Origin: Gammaproteobacteria bacterium
GTDB taxonomy: Bacteria; Pseudomonadota; Gammaproteobacteria; Xanthomonadales; Rhodanobacteraceae
DNA length: 64,000 nucleotides
NCBI GenBank assembly: GCA_021324095.1
Contig: JAJPJT010000077.1
Span: forward strand, 62,001-126,000
Reading direction: 5' to 3'
Under the pieces are notes generated by a model, which was given only the letters and a program-made list of their open reading frames with translations, had not been told where the DNA came from and ran no database searches. Every line of letters starts with the position of its first letter. Position 1 is the first letter of the stretch. Made by a program: the position numbers and the translations under genes. Positions 37,678 through 46,323 of the stretch are shown in pieces.

Positions 37678-38343
37678 ATGAAACTGCTGCTGGTCGAGGA
37701 TTCCGAACGACTGCGCACGACGCTGGCGCGCGGACTGCGCGCGGCCGGATTCGCCTTGGATGTCGCCAGCGACGGCGTCGAAGCCTGCGGCTTCCTCAAG
37801 GCGTACGGCTACGATTTCATGGTGCTCGACCTCGGCTTGCCGCGACTGGACGGGTTCGGCGTCCTGCGGGCCATGCCCGCGGGCGGCGAGCGTCCGCGTG
37901 TGCTGGTGCTGTCCGCGCGCGACAGGGTGGGGGACCGGGTCGATGCATTGAACGCGGGCGCCGACGATTATCTCGTCAAGCCGTTCGCCTTCGAGGAACT
38001 GCTGGCGCGCCTGCACGCGCTGGCGCGGCGTCCGGCCGAGACGCGCGCGGACGTGCTGGAACACGCAGGCGTGCGCCTGGACCCGCAGGCGCATCGGGCG
38101 TGGGCGAACGGCACGGTGTTGAACCTGACGCCGCGCGAGTTCGCGCTGCTGGAATTGTTGCTGCGCCATCGCGGCCGCGTGTTCGCGCGCGCGGTGATCC
38201 TCGAGCGGATCGCCGGCAGCACCAGCGAAGCCTCGGACCGCAGCATCGAGGTCGTTGTGTTCGGGCTGCGCCATAAACTGGCGGAAGCGGGATGCGAAGG
38301 CCTGATCGAAAACCGGCGCGGCGCGGGGTACCTGATTCCATGA
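37678..38343 (+). CDS. OmpR-family response regulator
   Basis: A 221-residue two-domain regulator. The receiver (residues 1-116) has the acidic pair VEDSE, the phospho-acceptor Asp in YDFMVLDLGLPRLDG (about D51), Ser in LVLSARD and Lys in DYLVKPFAF. The winged-helix effector has the typical LTPREFALLELLLRHRGRVF, EASDRSIEVVVFGLRHKL and IENRRGAGYLI. It resembles QseB/PmrA types. The cognate kinase gene follows after a 276-bp repeat-filled gap. The promoter region is shared with a divergent PepSY gene. The palindrome GCTGC-N7-GCAGC (about 37590-37606) may be a binding site. Confidence 0.93.
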   Translation: MKLLLVEDSERLRTTLARGLRAAGFALDVASDGVEACGFLKAYGYDFMVLDLGLPRLDGFGVLRAMPAGGERPRVLVLSARDRVGDRVDALNAGADDYLVKPFAFEELLARLHALARRPAETRADVLEHAGVRLDPQAHRAWANGTVLNLTPREFALLELLLRHRGRVFARAVILERIAGSTSEASDRSIEVVVFGLRHKLAEAGCEGLIENRRGAGYLIP

Positions 38344-38354
38344 AAGTGACGCGG

Positions 38355-38615
38355 CGGACGCCGCGCATTCCTTCCTTCTCCCGCTTGCGGAGTGAGCCGG
38401 CGCGTTTAGCCGATGCCTTGACTGCGCGCGCCGGGAGCGCGCGCGAACAGCGTAGCTGGCCCGTGAGGGCAAGCGCCATGGATGGCGCGAGTTATGGCAT
38501 CGACTGCGCCGGCGAACGCCCGAAGCGGGACGCTGAGGGCGGGGTTGCTTGGCGAGCGCTGGATGCGCGAGCCTAGCAACGGTGGCCCGCAGGGCCGGAT
38601 GAGGGGAAGGCGAAG
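38355..38615. repeat. Repeat between response regulator and kinase, CCATGGATGG type, copy D
   Basis: Begins with GCGGCGGACGCCGCGC-like GC palindromes and contains GCGCCATGGATGGCGC at 38473-38488, then CGAACGCCCGAAGCGGGACG, GGCGGGGTTGCTTGG, and GAGCCTAGCAACGG. The CCATGGATGG core relates it to copies A-C at 2.8 and 9 kb, although the flanks differ. It separates two genes of one regulatory pair that are usually adjacent or overlapping. Confidence 0.65.
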
Positions 38616-38619
38616 CAGG

Positions 38620-40014
38620 ATGAAGATCATTTCCCTGCGCGCGCGCCTGACCGTTTTGCTGGCGCTGGCCGTGCTGGTCGCGCTCGGCGCCGCCGCGAAG
38701 ATCGTGGATTGGCGCGCCGACACCGAAATGCAGCAACGCTTCGATGCTTCGCTGCTGGCGCGGGCGCAGTCGCTGGCCGCGCTGACGCAGATCGAGGACG
38801 GCAAATTCGCAGTCGACGCCGAAAACGCGGCGACCGCGACGTTTCCGGGCGGCGCCGATACGGCCTGGTACGAGCTGCGCTGCGGCGGTGCGGTGATCGC
38901 GCGCACGGCCGAGGTGCCGCCGCCGCTGGCGGCCGGCGCGCAACCGGTGTTCGCCGACGCCGATTTGCCTGGCGGGCGCACCCTGCGCGTGGTCGCGTTG
39001 CGTTTCGTGCCGACACTCGAAGGCGTGCACGCGACCGCGCCGCGGGCGCCGGTCTGCACCTTGCGTTACGGACTGGACCGTGGACCGCTCGATGAAATCC
39101 TGCACACGCTGGATTTCATCCTGCTGGGCAGCCTGCTCGGAGCTTGTGCGCTGGTGTTGCTGGCAACCCCGTGGCTGGTCCGGCGCGGACTGCGGCCCGT
39201 CCAGGTCCTGGGCCAGGCAATGGCGGATATCGGTCCGGAAAAACCGGACGGACGCCTGCCTGCGAGCGATACCCGCGAACTCGCGCCGCTCGTCACGCGC
39301 TTCAACGAGGTACTCGCACGGATGGACGACGGGCTTGCGCGCGAGCGGCAATTCGCCTCGGGACTGGCGCACGAATTCCGGACGCGGCTGGCGGAATTGC
39401 GGACGCTGGTGGACGTCGAAACGCGATACCCGAGCGGGCACGACGTTCGGACGATCCTGGGCGAGGTCGGCAGCATCGGCGCTGAACTCGAGGCGACCGT
39501 CACCGCGTTGCTGCAACTGACCCGCATCCAGTCGGGCCTCGAACGGACGCATCCGGAGCACGTGGTGCTCCCGGCGCTGCTGGCGCGCGTGTGCACCCGT
39601 CATCAGGGAGTCGCCCATGCACGCGGCGTAAGCATCGAGACATCGACGGCGTGCGGCCCTGATTTCGCGATCGAGACCGATGCGGCTTTGCTGGAAATCG
39701 TGATCGACAACCTGCTCGGCAACGCGGTCGCCTATGCACCGCAAGGCACGGCGGTCGCCCTGCGCGCAGAACTTAGCGGCCTGGCGGTCTGCAACGCCGC
39801 GCCCGCACTGCAAGCGGAGGACCTCGCCAATTTCGGCCAGCGCTTCTGGCGCAAGAATGCGCAGGGCGCCGGGCACGCCGGATTGGGTCTCGCCTTGGCC
39901 GGAGCCGCCGCGCGGGCTTTGCGGATGGCGCTTGCATTCGAGCTCGACGACGGCGTGTTGTGCGCGTCGCTGCGGTGGAATGCCGGCTCGCCGAATGTGC
40001 GGGCGCCTGATTAG
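38620..40014 (+). CDS. Sensor histidine kinase with an atypical H box
   Basis: A 464-residue membrane kinase, partner of the response regulator. N-terminal helix LTVLLALAVLVALGAAAKI, a periplasmic sensor region of about 110 residues (with two Cys, LRCGGAV and PVCTLRYG), a second helix near 165-185, a HAMP linker, and the dimerisation/phospho-acceptor box FASGLAHEFRTRLAELRTLV. Most kinases have HExRTPL; here the Pro is Arg. The ATPase domain keeps an N box (EIVIDNLLGNAVAYAP) and a G2 box (AGLGLALAGAA), but the DxGxG G1 box is replaced by CNAAPALQAEDLANFG, as in the QseC/PmrB-like group of these bacteria. ATG 38620 follows the repeat; its ribosome site is weak. Confidence 0.88.
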   Translation: MKIISLRARLTVLLALAVLVALGAAAKIVDWRADTEMQQRFDASLLARAQSLAALTQIEDGKFAVDAENAATATFPGGADTAWYELRCGGAVIARTAEVPPPLAAGAQPVFADADLPGGRTLRVVALRFVPTLEGVHATAPRAPVCTLRYGLDRGPLDEILHTLDFILLGSLLGACALVLLATPWLVRRGLRPVQVLGQAMADIGPEKPDGRLPASDTRELAPLVTRFNEVLARMDDGLARERQFASGLAHEFRTRLAELRTLVDVETRYPSGHDVRTILGEVGSIGAELEATVTALLQLTRIQSGLERTHPEHVVLPALLARVCTRHQGVAHARGVSIETSTACGPDFAIETDAALLEIVIDNLLGNAVAYAPQGTAVALRAELSGLAVCNAAPALQAEDLANFGQRFWRKNAQGAGHAGLGLALAGAAARALRMALAFELDDGVLCASLRWNAGSPNVRAPD

Positions 40015-40041
40015 CCGTCGCGAGCTGCCGAGCGCAGCAGG

Positions 40042-43000
40042 CTAGGCGGGCGTCCGCTGACGCATCGCGAGCGAATACAGCACCGGCATCACCACCAGCA
40101 CCAGCGGCACCGCCGACAACATTCCCGCGATGATCGCGATCGCCAGTGGCTGCTGCATCTGCGAGCCGCGTCCGATCGCGAGCGCCAGCGGCAGCAGCGT
40201 CAGGACCATCGCGATGGTGGACATCAGGATCGCGCGCGTGCGGTTGCGGCCGGCTTCCACCAGCGCTTCGCGCAGCGTGAGCGCCTGCTCGTTCCGGGCG
40301 GCGTGGTCCTGGATCTCGGCCAGCTCGGAGAAATAGAAGATCGAAAGTTCGGTGACGATGCCGACGATCATCGTCATGCCCATCATTGACGAAATGTCGA
40401 GTTCGGTGCCGGTCACCCACAGTCCGATGAACACGCCGCAGATCGCGAGCAGCGGCTGCACCACGACCACGATCGCGGCGCTGAAACTCTCGTACAGGAA
40501 CAAGAGCAGCGTGAACACCAGCGCGAACGCGGTCAGCAACACGATGGTGAGGCCGTGGAACGCGATCTGCTGTTGCTGGTACAGGCCGCCGAGTTCGTAA
40601 TACATGCCGCTCGGCAATTCGCCGCGCTTATCCAGCATCTTCTTGACGTCACCCATCGTGGAACCAAGATCGCGTCCGCTGATGCGCGCGGTGACCGCCA
40701 GCATGCGTTTCAGGTTTTCATGGCCGATTTCGGGTTGGCCGCGCTGTTCCTGCAGCGTCGCGACACGCGACAGCGGGAACACGTGTCCGTGGCCGTCGCT
40801 GATCGGCAATGCGGCGAGCTGCTCGATTTCGGCGCGGTCGTTCGGCGGCACCCAGACGCGAACCGCGACCATCTTCGGACCCTGCGGCAGCTCGGCGGCG
40901 ACCGTGCCGGCGACCGCGGCCGAGACCTGGTCGGCGACGCTGCGCGGATCGAGCCCCAGCAGCGCAGCCTTGACCGGGTCCACGCGCACCTCCAGCGCGT
41001 CGCCCGCGGGGTTGATGCCGTTGCGCACGCTCACCACGCCGCGCACCTTGCCGAGTTGCGCGGCGACCTTCTTCGCGGTCGCGTCGAGTTGCTGGACGTC
41101 GTCCGAGAACAGTTTCACCTCGATCGGTTCGGGCACGGCGGTGAGGTCGCCGATCATGTCTTCCAGCAGTTGCGACACGTCGACGTCCAGCCCCGGCACC
41201 TGCGCCGCCACCTTTTCGCGGATCTGTTCCATCACCACCGACGTGGGCGGGCGCGAACCGTCCTTCAGGCGCACGAAGAAGTCGCCGGTATTGGCTTCGG
41301 TCAAGCCGCCGCCGAGCTGCAGGCCGGTGCGGCGCGACCAGGTGTCGACGTACGGATTGGCTGCGAGGATCGCGCCCACCTTGCGCAGCAGGCGATCGGT
41401 TTCCTCGAGCGACGTGCCGGGCGCAGAGAGGTAATCGAGAGTGAAGCCGCCCTCGTCCATCTTGGGCATGAAGCCGCTGCCCACTGTCTTGAAGGCGAAA
41501 AATCCGACCACCACCAGCGGCACCAGCCCGACCAGCAGCAGCACCGGCCACTCCAGCGTGCGCAGCAGCACGGTTTCGTAGAAATGCATGAAGCGTTGCC
41601 ACAGGCGCGTCGGCGTGTGTTCCCGGGCCTGCCGCTCGCCGATCAGGCGTTGGGCCAGGAGCGGTACCGCGATGAAGGTGAGCAGGTAGGAAATCACCAG
41701 GGCGCTCGCCATCGTCAGCGACAGCGCCTTGAAGAACGCGCCGGTCACGCCGGTGAGGAACGCCAGCGGCAGGAAGATCACGATCGTCGCGAGCGACGAG
41801 CCGGTCTGCGGGCGCGCGAATTCGCGCGCGGCAAAGAGGATGCGTTCGTGCACGCGGCCGCTCATGTCGCGCACACGGCGCATGATGTGCTCGAGCATCA
41901 CCACCACGTCGTCGATCAGCAGGCCGACCGCCGCCGCCATCCCGCCCAGCGTCATCATGTTGAAGCTCATGTTGAACAGCTTGAGCAGCAGCGTGGTGAT
42001 CGCGAGCGTCGCCGGCACCACCAGCAGCGCGATCAGGATCACGCGCGTATTGCGCAGGAACAGGAACAGCACCACCGCTGCGAGGCCGATGCCGATCAGG
42101 ATCGCATCGCGCACGCTGTCCGCGGAGCCGCGCACCAATTGGGTCTGGTCGTACCAGGCGGCGATCTTCACGCCTTTCGGCATCTGCGGCGCGTAGGCCG
42201 CGAGCCGTGCCTTGACCGCATCCACCATCGCGAGGCTGTTGGCCGCCGGTTGCTGGAATATCTGCATCAGGATCGCGGGCTGGCCGTCCGCGACGGTGCG
42301 CACCCATTGCGGCTCGACGCCCTGTTGCACCGTCGCGATGTCGCCGACCCGCACCACGCCGGAAGGTCCGGCGCGCACCACCACGTCGCGCAGCGCCTGG
42401 ATGTTGCCGGGCTGGTTGTTGGCCAGCAGCAGGAACAGCTTGTAATGGTCGGCGAGGCGTCCGAGTGCGGAAATGTCCGCCGCATTGGACACGGCCGTGA
42501 CGACGTCCTGGACGGTCAAGTCCTGTGCACGCAACCTGGCGGGATCGATGTCGATGTGCAGTTCGCCGGTGCCGCGCCCCTGCACGTCGACAAGCGCGAC
42601 GCCTTGCACGCCGCTCAGCAACGGGCGCAGTTGGTATTGCGCGAGGTCGTACAACTGGGTTGCCGTCAGCGTCTTGCTGCGCAGGCTGTACGCGATCACC
42701 GGCTCATCGACGGTCGGATCCATGCGCACCGCGTGAATGCGGGTGCCCGCCGGCAATTCGGGCAGAACCTGGCTCATCGCGGCGTTCACGTCGAGAAAGG
42801 CGCGGCTCATGTCCGCGCCCCAGTCGAAGTCCACGTTGATCTCCGCGCTGCCGCGGCTGGTGGTGGAGCGCACGTCGCGAACGCCGCGCACCTGCCGGAT
42901 CGCCTCTTCCACGGGCGTCGTCACCGCGACCACCATCTGCGTCGCAGGGCGATCGCCCGCGTCGATGTCGACGCGCACGCGCGGGAACGACACGTCGGGG

Positions 43001-43110
43001 AACAGCGAGACCGGCAGATTGAACACCGAAACCAGTCCGCCCAGCGCGAGGATCAGGATCAGGAACAGCAGCGAGCGGCGGTGCGCCTGGAACCAAGCGA
43101 CGATGTTCAT
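40042..43110 (-). CDS. RND efflux permease (HAE-1-like)
   Basis: A 1022-residue inner membrane proton-driven pump. Its N-terminus (MNIVAWFQAHRRSLLFLILI) is a cytoplasmic tail and TM1. GFLPVSLFPDVSFPRVRVDI-like VFNLPVSLFPDVSFPRVRV opens the first porter domain. It also has the twin Asp of TM4 in AAVGLLIDDVVVMLEHIMR, a second repeat with the SAPGTSLEETDRLLRKV porter subdomain, and a TM-rich C-terminal third containing MGMTMIVGIVTELSIFYFSE. Of the RND families it resembles the multidrug or solvent exporters; substrates are unknown. It is the last gene of a minus-strand set with OMF and adaptor genes. Confidence 0.94.
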   Translation of the reverse strand: MNIVAWFQAHRRSLLFLILILALGGLVSVFNLPVSLFPDVSFPRVRVDIDAGDRPATQMVVAVTTPVEEAIRQVRGVRDVRSTTSRGSAEINVDFDWGADMSRAFLDVNAAMSQVLPELPAGTRIHAVRMDPTVDEPVIAYSLRSKTLTATQLYDLAQYQLRPLLSGVQGVALVDVQGRGTGELHIDIDPARLRAQDLTVQDVVTAVSNAADISALGRLADHYKLFLLLANNQPGNIQALRDVVVRAGPSGVVRVGDIATVQQGVEPQWVRTVADGQPAILMQIFQQPAANSLAMVDAVKARLAAYAPQMPKGVKIAAWYDQTQLVRGSADSVRDAILIGIGLAAVVLFLFLRNTRVILIALLVVPATLAITTLLLKLFNMSFNMMTLGGMAAAVGLLIDDVVVMLEHIMRRVRDMSGRVHERILFAAREFARPQTGSSLATIVIFLPLAFLTGVTGAFFKALSLTMASALVISYLLTFIAVPLLAQRLIGERQAREHTPTRLWQRFMHFYETVLLRTLEWPVLLLVGLVPLVVVGFFAFKTVGSGFMPKMDEGGFTLDYLSAPGTSLEETDRLLRKVGAILAANPYVDTWSRRTGLQLGGGLTEANTGDFFVRLKDGSRPPTSVVMEQIREKVAAQVPGLDVDVSQLLEDMIGDLTAVPEPIEVKLFSDDVQQLDATAKKVAAQLGKVRGVVSVRNGINPAGDALEVRVDPVKAALLGLDPRSVADQVSAAVAGTVAAELPQGPKMVAVRVWVPPNDRAEIEQLAALPISDGHGHVFPLSRVATLQEQRGQPEIGHENLKRMLAVTARISGRDLGSTMGDVKKMLDKRGELPSGMYYELGGLYQQQQIAFHGLTIVLLTAFALVFTLLLFLYESFSAAIVVVVQPLLAICGVFIGLWVTGTELDISSMMGMTMIVGIVTELSIFYFSELAEIQDHAARNEQALTLREALVEAGRNRTRAILMSTIAMVLTLLPLALAIGRGSQMQQPLAIAIIAGMLSAVPLVLVVMPVLYSLAMRQRTPA

Positions 43111-43119
43111 GCCGCCACC

Positions 43120-43242
43120 TGGTGGACTGCCCCTCTGCCCAACTCGCGCTCACGCGCTCGTCTCCCTGTCCCCCGCGCGCGGGAAAGAGAGTTGGGGCGA
43201 GGGAGAAAGGCGCCGCGCAGCGGCGCCGCACGGTGATCCGCA
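43120..43242. repeat. REP-like repeat between adaptor and permease genes
   Basis: CCCCTCTGCCCAACTCGCGC and GAGTTGGGGCGAGGGAG are partial reverse complements flanking TCCCCCGCGCGCGGGA, followed by the palindrome GGCGCCGCGCAGCGGCGCC at about 43210-43228. It lies in the only real gap of the pump operon and could form hairpins in its RNA, lowering or stabilising one part of the message. Confidence 0.6.
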
Positions 43243-43246
43243 GGCG

Positions 43247-44344
43247 TCACGGGCTGGCAGCCTTTGTCTTTTGCGTCGTCACCGGATCGCCATCCGATAC
43301 CTCGTAACTCCCGAGCGTGATCACCGGCGCGCGCGGGTCGAGCGCGCCTTCCACACCGATCGGACTGCCGTCCGGTGCGACTACCTTCACCGGCACGCGT
43401 TTGGCCTTGCCCTGTTCGATTTGCAGGATGTACTGGCCCTCGGCGTCGCTTTGCAGCGCATCGCGCGGGACTGCCCACGCCTTGAAGGGCGCCGTCAGGA
43501 TCGTCCCGGACAACGCGGTGCCCGCGGGCAGCCGCACCGGCGCATCGAGCGTGGCGACGACGTCGACCAGATGGGATTGCGGGTTCACCGCGTCGCCGAT
43601 CACCGCGACGGTGCCATGCAGTGTGGCCGCGCCGCCTGCGGTATATACCGGTTGGAGCGTCACGGGCGTGCCGACGCGGATATCGGCCGCACTGGCGGGG
43701 TCGACGCCGAGCTGCGCACCGAGCGCGGAGGAAGCGGTGAACTGGATCAGCGTGGTGCCGGCCGCGACGTGCTGGCCGCGCTGCACATCGAGCGCGGTGA
43801 CGACGCCGTCGGCCGGCGCGCGCAACGTGGTGACGGGTTGCGCGCCACCGAGCTTGGCCTGGGCCGCGAGTGCGGATTGGGCATCGGACAGGGCCTGCCG
43901 CGCCGCGTCGAGTTGCGCGTTGGTCGCCAGCTTCTCGGCGTGCAGGCGCTCGGTGCGGACGAGGCCTTCGCGCGCAACCGTCAACGCGGCCTGCGCCTGC
44001 AGGTACGCGCTGCGGGTCGCGGGATCGGTCTCGAATTCCAGGAGTGCCGCGCCGCGTTTCACGCGCTGACCGGCAAGGGCCCTGGTTGCGACGATCTGGC
44101 CGGCTTGCGGCAGGCTGAGCGACAGCGCATTGCGGCTGTCCGCGGCGAGTTGCCCGAACGCGGCGACCTCGCCGTGGAAGGTTTGGCGCACCGGCATCGC
44201 GGTGCTGACTTCGACGGGCGGTTGCGTTTCATTCTCCGGCTTGCCCGAAGAACAAGCCGTCAGAACCGAAAGCAAAATCAGTCCGCAAAGAAACGCGAAG
44301 GGGCGCGAAGAGGAGCGAAAGAGAGGAAGGATTTTGCTTTTCAT
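43247..44344 (-). CDS. RND efflux periplasmic adaptor (MFP) lipoprotein
   Basis: A 365-residue membrane-fusion protein linking the permease to the outer membrane channel. N-terminal export signal ends at the lipobox LTAC (C31). Lipoyl/barrel halves: EVAAFGQLAADSRNALSLSL and LRAPADGVVTALDVQRGQHV; the alpha-helical hairpin lies in between (residues about 110-180). AVPRDALQSDAEGQYILQIE is the beta-barrel. The first 30 residues, including the start codon, lie in an inverted-repeat element (44281-44371), which is unusual. Its start overlaps the OMF stop by 4 bp (44341-44344). Confidence 0.9.
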   Translation of the reverse strand: MKSKILPLFRSSSRPFAFLCGLILLSVLTACSSGKPENETQPPVEVSTAMPVRQTFHGEVAAFGQLAADSRNALSLSLPQAGQIVATRALAGQRVKRGAALLEFETDPATRSAYLQAQAALTVAREGLVRTERLHAEKLATNAQLDAARQALSDAQSALAAQAKLGGAQPVTTLRAPADGVVTALDVQRGQHVAAGTTLIQFTASSALGAQLGVDPASAADIRVGTPVTLQPVYTAGGAATLHGTVAVIGDAVNPQSHLVDVVATLDAPVRLPAGTALSGTILTAPFKAWAVPRDALQSDAEGQYILQIEQGKAKRVPVKVVAPDGSPIGVEGALDPRAPVITLGSYEVSDGDPVTTQKTKAASP

Positions 44345-44371
44345 CGGCTGTTCTTCGCGTTCTTCGCGGAC
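44281..44371. repeat. Inverted-repeat element spanning two efflux genes
   Basis: GTCCGCAAAGAAACGCGAAG at 44281-44300 and CTTCGCGTTCTTCGCGGAC at 44353-44371 are imperfect reverse complements (one insertion, one change). The element contains the last codons and stop of the OMF gene, the ATGA overlap, the ATG of the adaptor and most of its signal peptide (SSSRPFAFLC). The GCGAAG/CGCGAAG units also occur as tandem microrepeats inside. Confidence 0.65.
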
Positions 44372-45750
44372 CAATGCTGTTGATCGTTGTTTGCAAGCGA
44401 CGCATCCGGCCAGTTGCCCACCAACGCATCCAGCGCGATCGCGTTCTCGTGCGAATTCTGCTCCAGCGCCAGCAACGTGCTGTCCGCCGCGAGCGAATTG
44501 GCGCGGATCGCGAGATACGTCGGCCAGTCCAGCCGGCCCGCCGCATAGTTGGTTTTCGCCACCTCGCGCGCTTGCGCCAGTTGGGCGGCGTGGAGGCGCA
44601 GCGCGGCGAGCTGGGTGCGATCGCTTTCGAGATCGGCCAGCAGGCGCTGGACATCGTTGCGATCGGTCAGCAGGCGCGCCGAATATTCGTCGTGAAGTTG
44701 CTGCCGGGTCGCGCGTTCGATCGCGATGTTGCCGCGGTTGCCGTCGAACAACGGCAGTGAAAGCGATACGGAAAAACCCGCGCTGGAGATGTTGCTGTTG
44801 TCGCGTGCGCGCACGAAACCGACCGTGAGTGCCGGAAACTGCGCCAGGATCGCCGCCCGCAGGGTCTGGTTCTGGGCGCGGTAGCCGGCCTGCAGGGCGA
44901 GCAGGTCGGGACGGCGCTGGGTCATGTCCGCCAATGCGCGCTGGACTTCGTCACCGTTCGGTTCGACCGTGAACGGCCCGCCGACCAGATGCAACGGCAC
45001 CGAGGCGTCCAGTCCCAACAGGTCGTGCAGATCGTGTTCGGCGAGATTCAACTGGCGCTGCGCATCGGCGAGCTGGTTCCCGACATCGGAGGCTGCGTTG
45101 AGGCCGGCGCTGGCCGAGTCATAGGTGAGGTCGCCCGCGTGAAGCGCGCGGGTGATCGCGCTTTGCACCGGCGCCAGCGCCGCGCGCTCGGCTTCGAGGC
45201 GTGCGATGAGCTTGCGCTGGAAATAAACCTGGTCGAACAACGTGCGCGCTTCGGCAATCGTCTGCCATTCGCTCCACAGCAGATCCAGATCGACCTGCTG
45301 CGCGCCGGCACGCGCCGACTTCACGCGCGCGGAACGGGTGATCAGGTTGCCGAGATCGTATGAAAGGCTCGCGGTGTAGGAATCGGTGGTGCCCGGCTGG
45401 TTGCTGGTCGGCCGGTCGTGCTCGTAGCTCACGCTTGGATCGGGCAGCAACCCCGCCGCGTAGGCCTGCGCCTGCGCCACGCCGGCCTTGTCGCGCTGCA
45501 CTCTCAACTGCGGATCGTTGGCGACCGCCAGCATCGCAACCTCGGTCACATCAAGGCCGTTCGCGGGGTCGAAGGTGTAGGCGCGCAGCGCCGGCGTCGG
45601 CATCGCGGACGCCGGCACCTTGAGGTCCGCGACGCGCGACACGCCACGCCCGTTGTCGAGCGGCAACGGGTGGAAGGTCGCGCAGCCGCCGAGCAGCGCG
45701 GTTGCAAGTAACACGGGCGCGCGCGGAAGGCGCGCCGGACGATTGGGCAT
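44341..45750 (-). CDS. Outer membrane efflux lipoprotein (TolC/OMF family)
   Basis: A 469-residue outer membrane channel. Signal peptide with lipobox LLGGC (C23). The two OEP halves are recognisable: VAMLAVANDPQLRVQRDKAG at the first helix pair and DMTQRRPDLLALQAGYRAQN at the second, with PALTVGFVRARDNSNISSAG and PLFDGNRGNIAIERATRQQL. Gene order suggests that it is the exit duct for the following adaptor and permease. Its final residues (WSAKNAKNSR) are coded by an inverted-repeat element. The first gene of the minus-strand unit, it diverges from the XRE operon across 156 bp. Confidence 0.9.
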   Translation of the reverse strand: MPNRPARLPRAPVLLATALLGGCATFHPLPLDNGRGVSRVADLKVPASAMPTPALRAYTFDPANGLDVTEVAMLAVANDPQLRVQRDKAGVAQAQAYAAGLLPDPSVSYEHDRPTSNQPGTTDSYTASLSYDLGNLITRSARVKSARAGAQQVDLDLLWSEWQTIAEARTLFDQVYFQRKLIARLEAERAALAPVQSAITRALHAGDLTYDSASAGLNAASDVGNQLADAQRQLNLAEHDLHDLLGLDASVPLHLVGGPFTVEPNGDEVQRALADMTQRRPDLLALQAGYRAQNQTLRAAILAQFPALTVGFVRARDNSNISSAGFSVSLSLPLFDGNRGNIAIERATRQQLHDEYSARLLTDRNDVQRLLADLESDRTQLAALRLHAAQLAQAREVAKTNYAAGRLDWPTYLAIRANSLAADSTLLALEQNSHENAIALDALVGNWPDASLANNDQQHWSAKNAKNSR

Positions 45751-45829
45751 GGCGGCAAGATGCCGGTGCACGCTTAGGACGTGCTTAGGAATCACGAATC
45801 GCCCTGTGCCGCAACCTGCGCAATCGGTA

Positions 45830-45894
45830 TGTCAAGGTTACTTGACAAGCCGGAAAGCTCCCGCTACTTTTTGTCATGTCAAGCAAACTTGACA
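45830..45894 (+). promoter_or_regulatory. Promoter with two TGTCAAG-N4-CTTGACA operators
   Basis: Two perfect palindromes with 7-bp arms: TGTCAAGGTTACTTGACA at 45830-45847 and TGTCAAGCAAACTTGACA at 45877-45894, 47 bp centre to centre. The right arm of the first contains TTGACA (45842-45847), a consensus -35; 17 bp later TACTTT (45865-45870) is a fair -10. RNA would start at the second palindrome. Both sites would block the promoter if bound. They sit in the divergent gap between the pump genes and the membrane protein/XRE operon, and the XRE protein is the obvious candidate to bind. Confidence 0.78.
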
Positions 45895-45906
45895 AAGGGG
45901 CGAACG

Positions 45907-46323
45907 ATGGCGCGGGTGTCCAGGGGCAAATACAACCTGCAGGTGGCGGCGATCATGGCGGTCTACGTCGCACTGATGCTGTTCGAATGGCCGCTGGTCG
46001 GAAAGACCCATGATCTTACCGTGCGCGCCGTGCTCGCCTTGCTGCCTGCAGCGCCGATCGTGGTCGTGATCGCGCTCGTGGTGCGTCGGATCATCCGCGC
46101 AGACGAGTTGGAGCAGCGTACCTATCTGATCGCGCTCAGCATGGCCGCGGGCATTGTCAGTGTCTTCGCCGTCGTGGGCGGATTCCTGATCCTGGCCAAG
46201 GTGTGGCACGCAAGCGGTGCGGTCCTGTTCTGGATTTTCCCGATGTTGTGCTTCGCCTACAGCATCGCCTGGTTGTTCGCGACGCGGCGGATCACGGGTG
46301 TCTGGGATTTCTGGGGCTGTTGA
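45907..46323 (+). CDS. Small four-helix membrane protein paired with an XRE regulator
   Basis: A 138-residue integral membrane protein with four hydrophobic helices at about residues 11-30, 43-65, 80-105 and 110-130 (IMAVYVALMLFEWPLV; VLALLPAAPIVVVIALVV; YLIALSMAAGIVSVFAVV; AVLFWIFPMLCFAYSIAWL). It is short and has a conserved-looking polar loop RRIIRADELEQRTYL between helices 2 and 3. Such proteins commonly precede small YozG-like XRE regulators in bacteria and may act as a sensor or anti-repressor, but no function is established. GGGGCG at 45897-45902 is a weak ribosome site. Its stop overlaps the regulator's start (TGATG). Confidence 0.8.
   Translation: MARVSRGKYNLQVAAIMAVYVALMLFEWPLVGKTHDLTVRAVLALLPAAPIVVVIALVVRRIIRADELEQRTYLIALSMAAGIVSVFAVVGGFLILAKVWHASGAVLFWIFPMLCFAYSIAWLFATRRITGVWDFWGC

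Noticed and set aside
40555-43236. 893-codon plus-strand open frame opposite the RND permease
   Set aside because: Low-complexity His/Arg/Gln composition, and the minus strand gives a full RND protein with all motifs.
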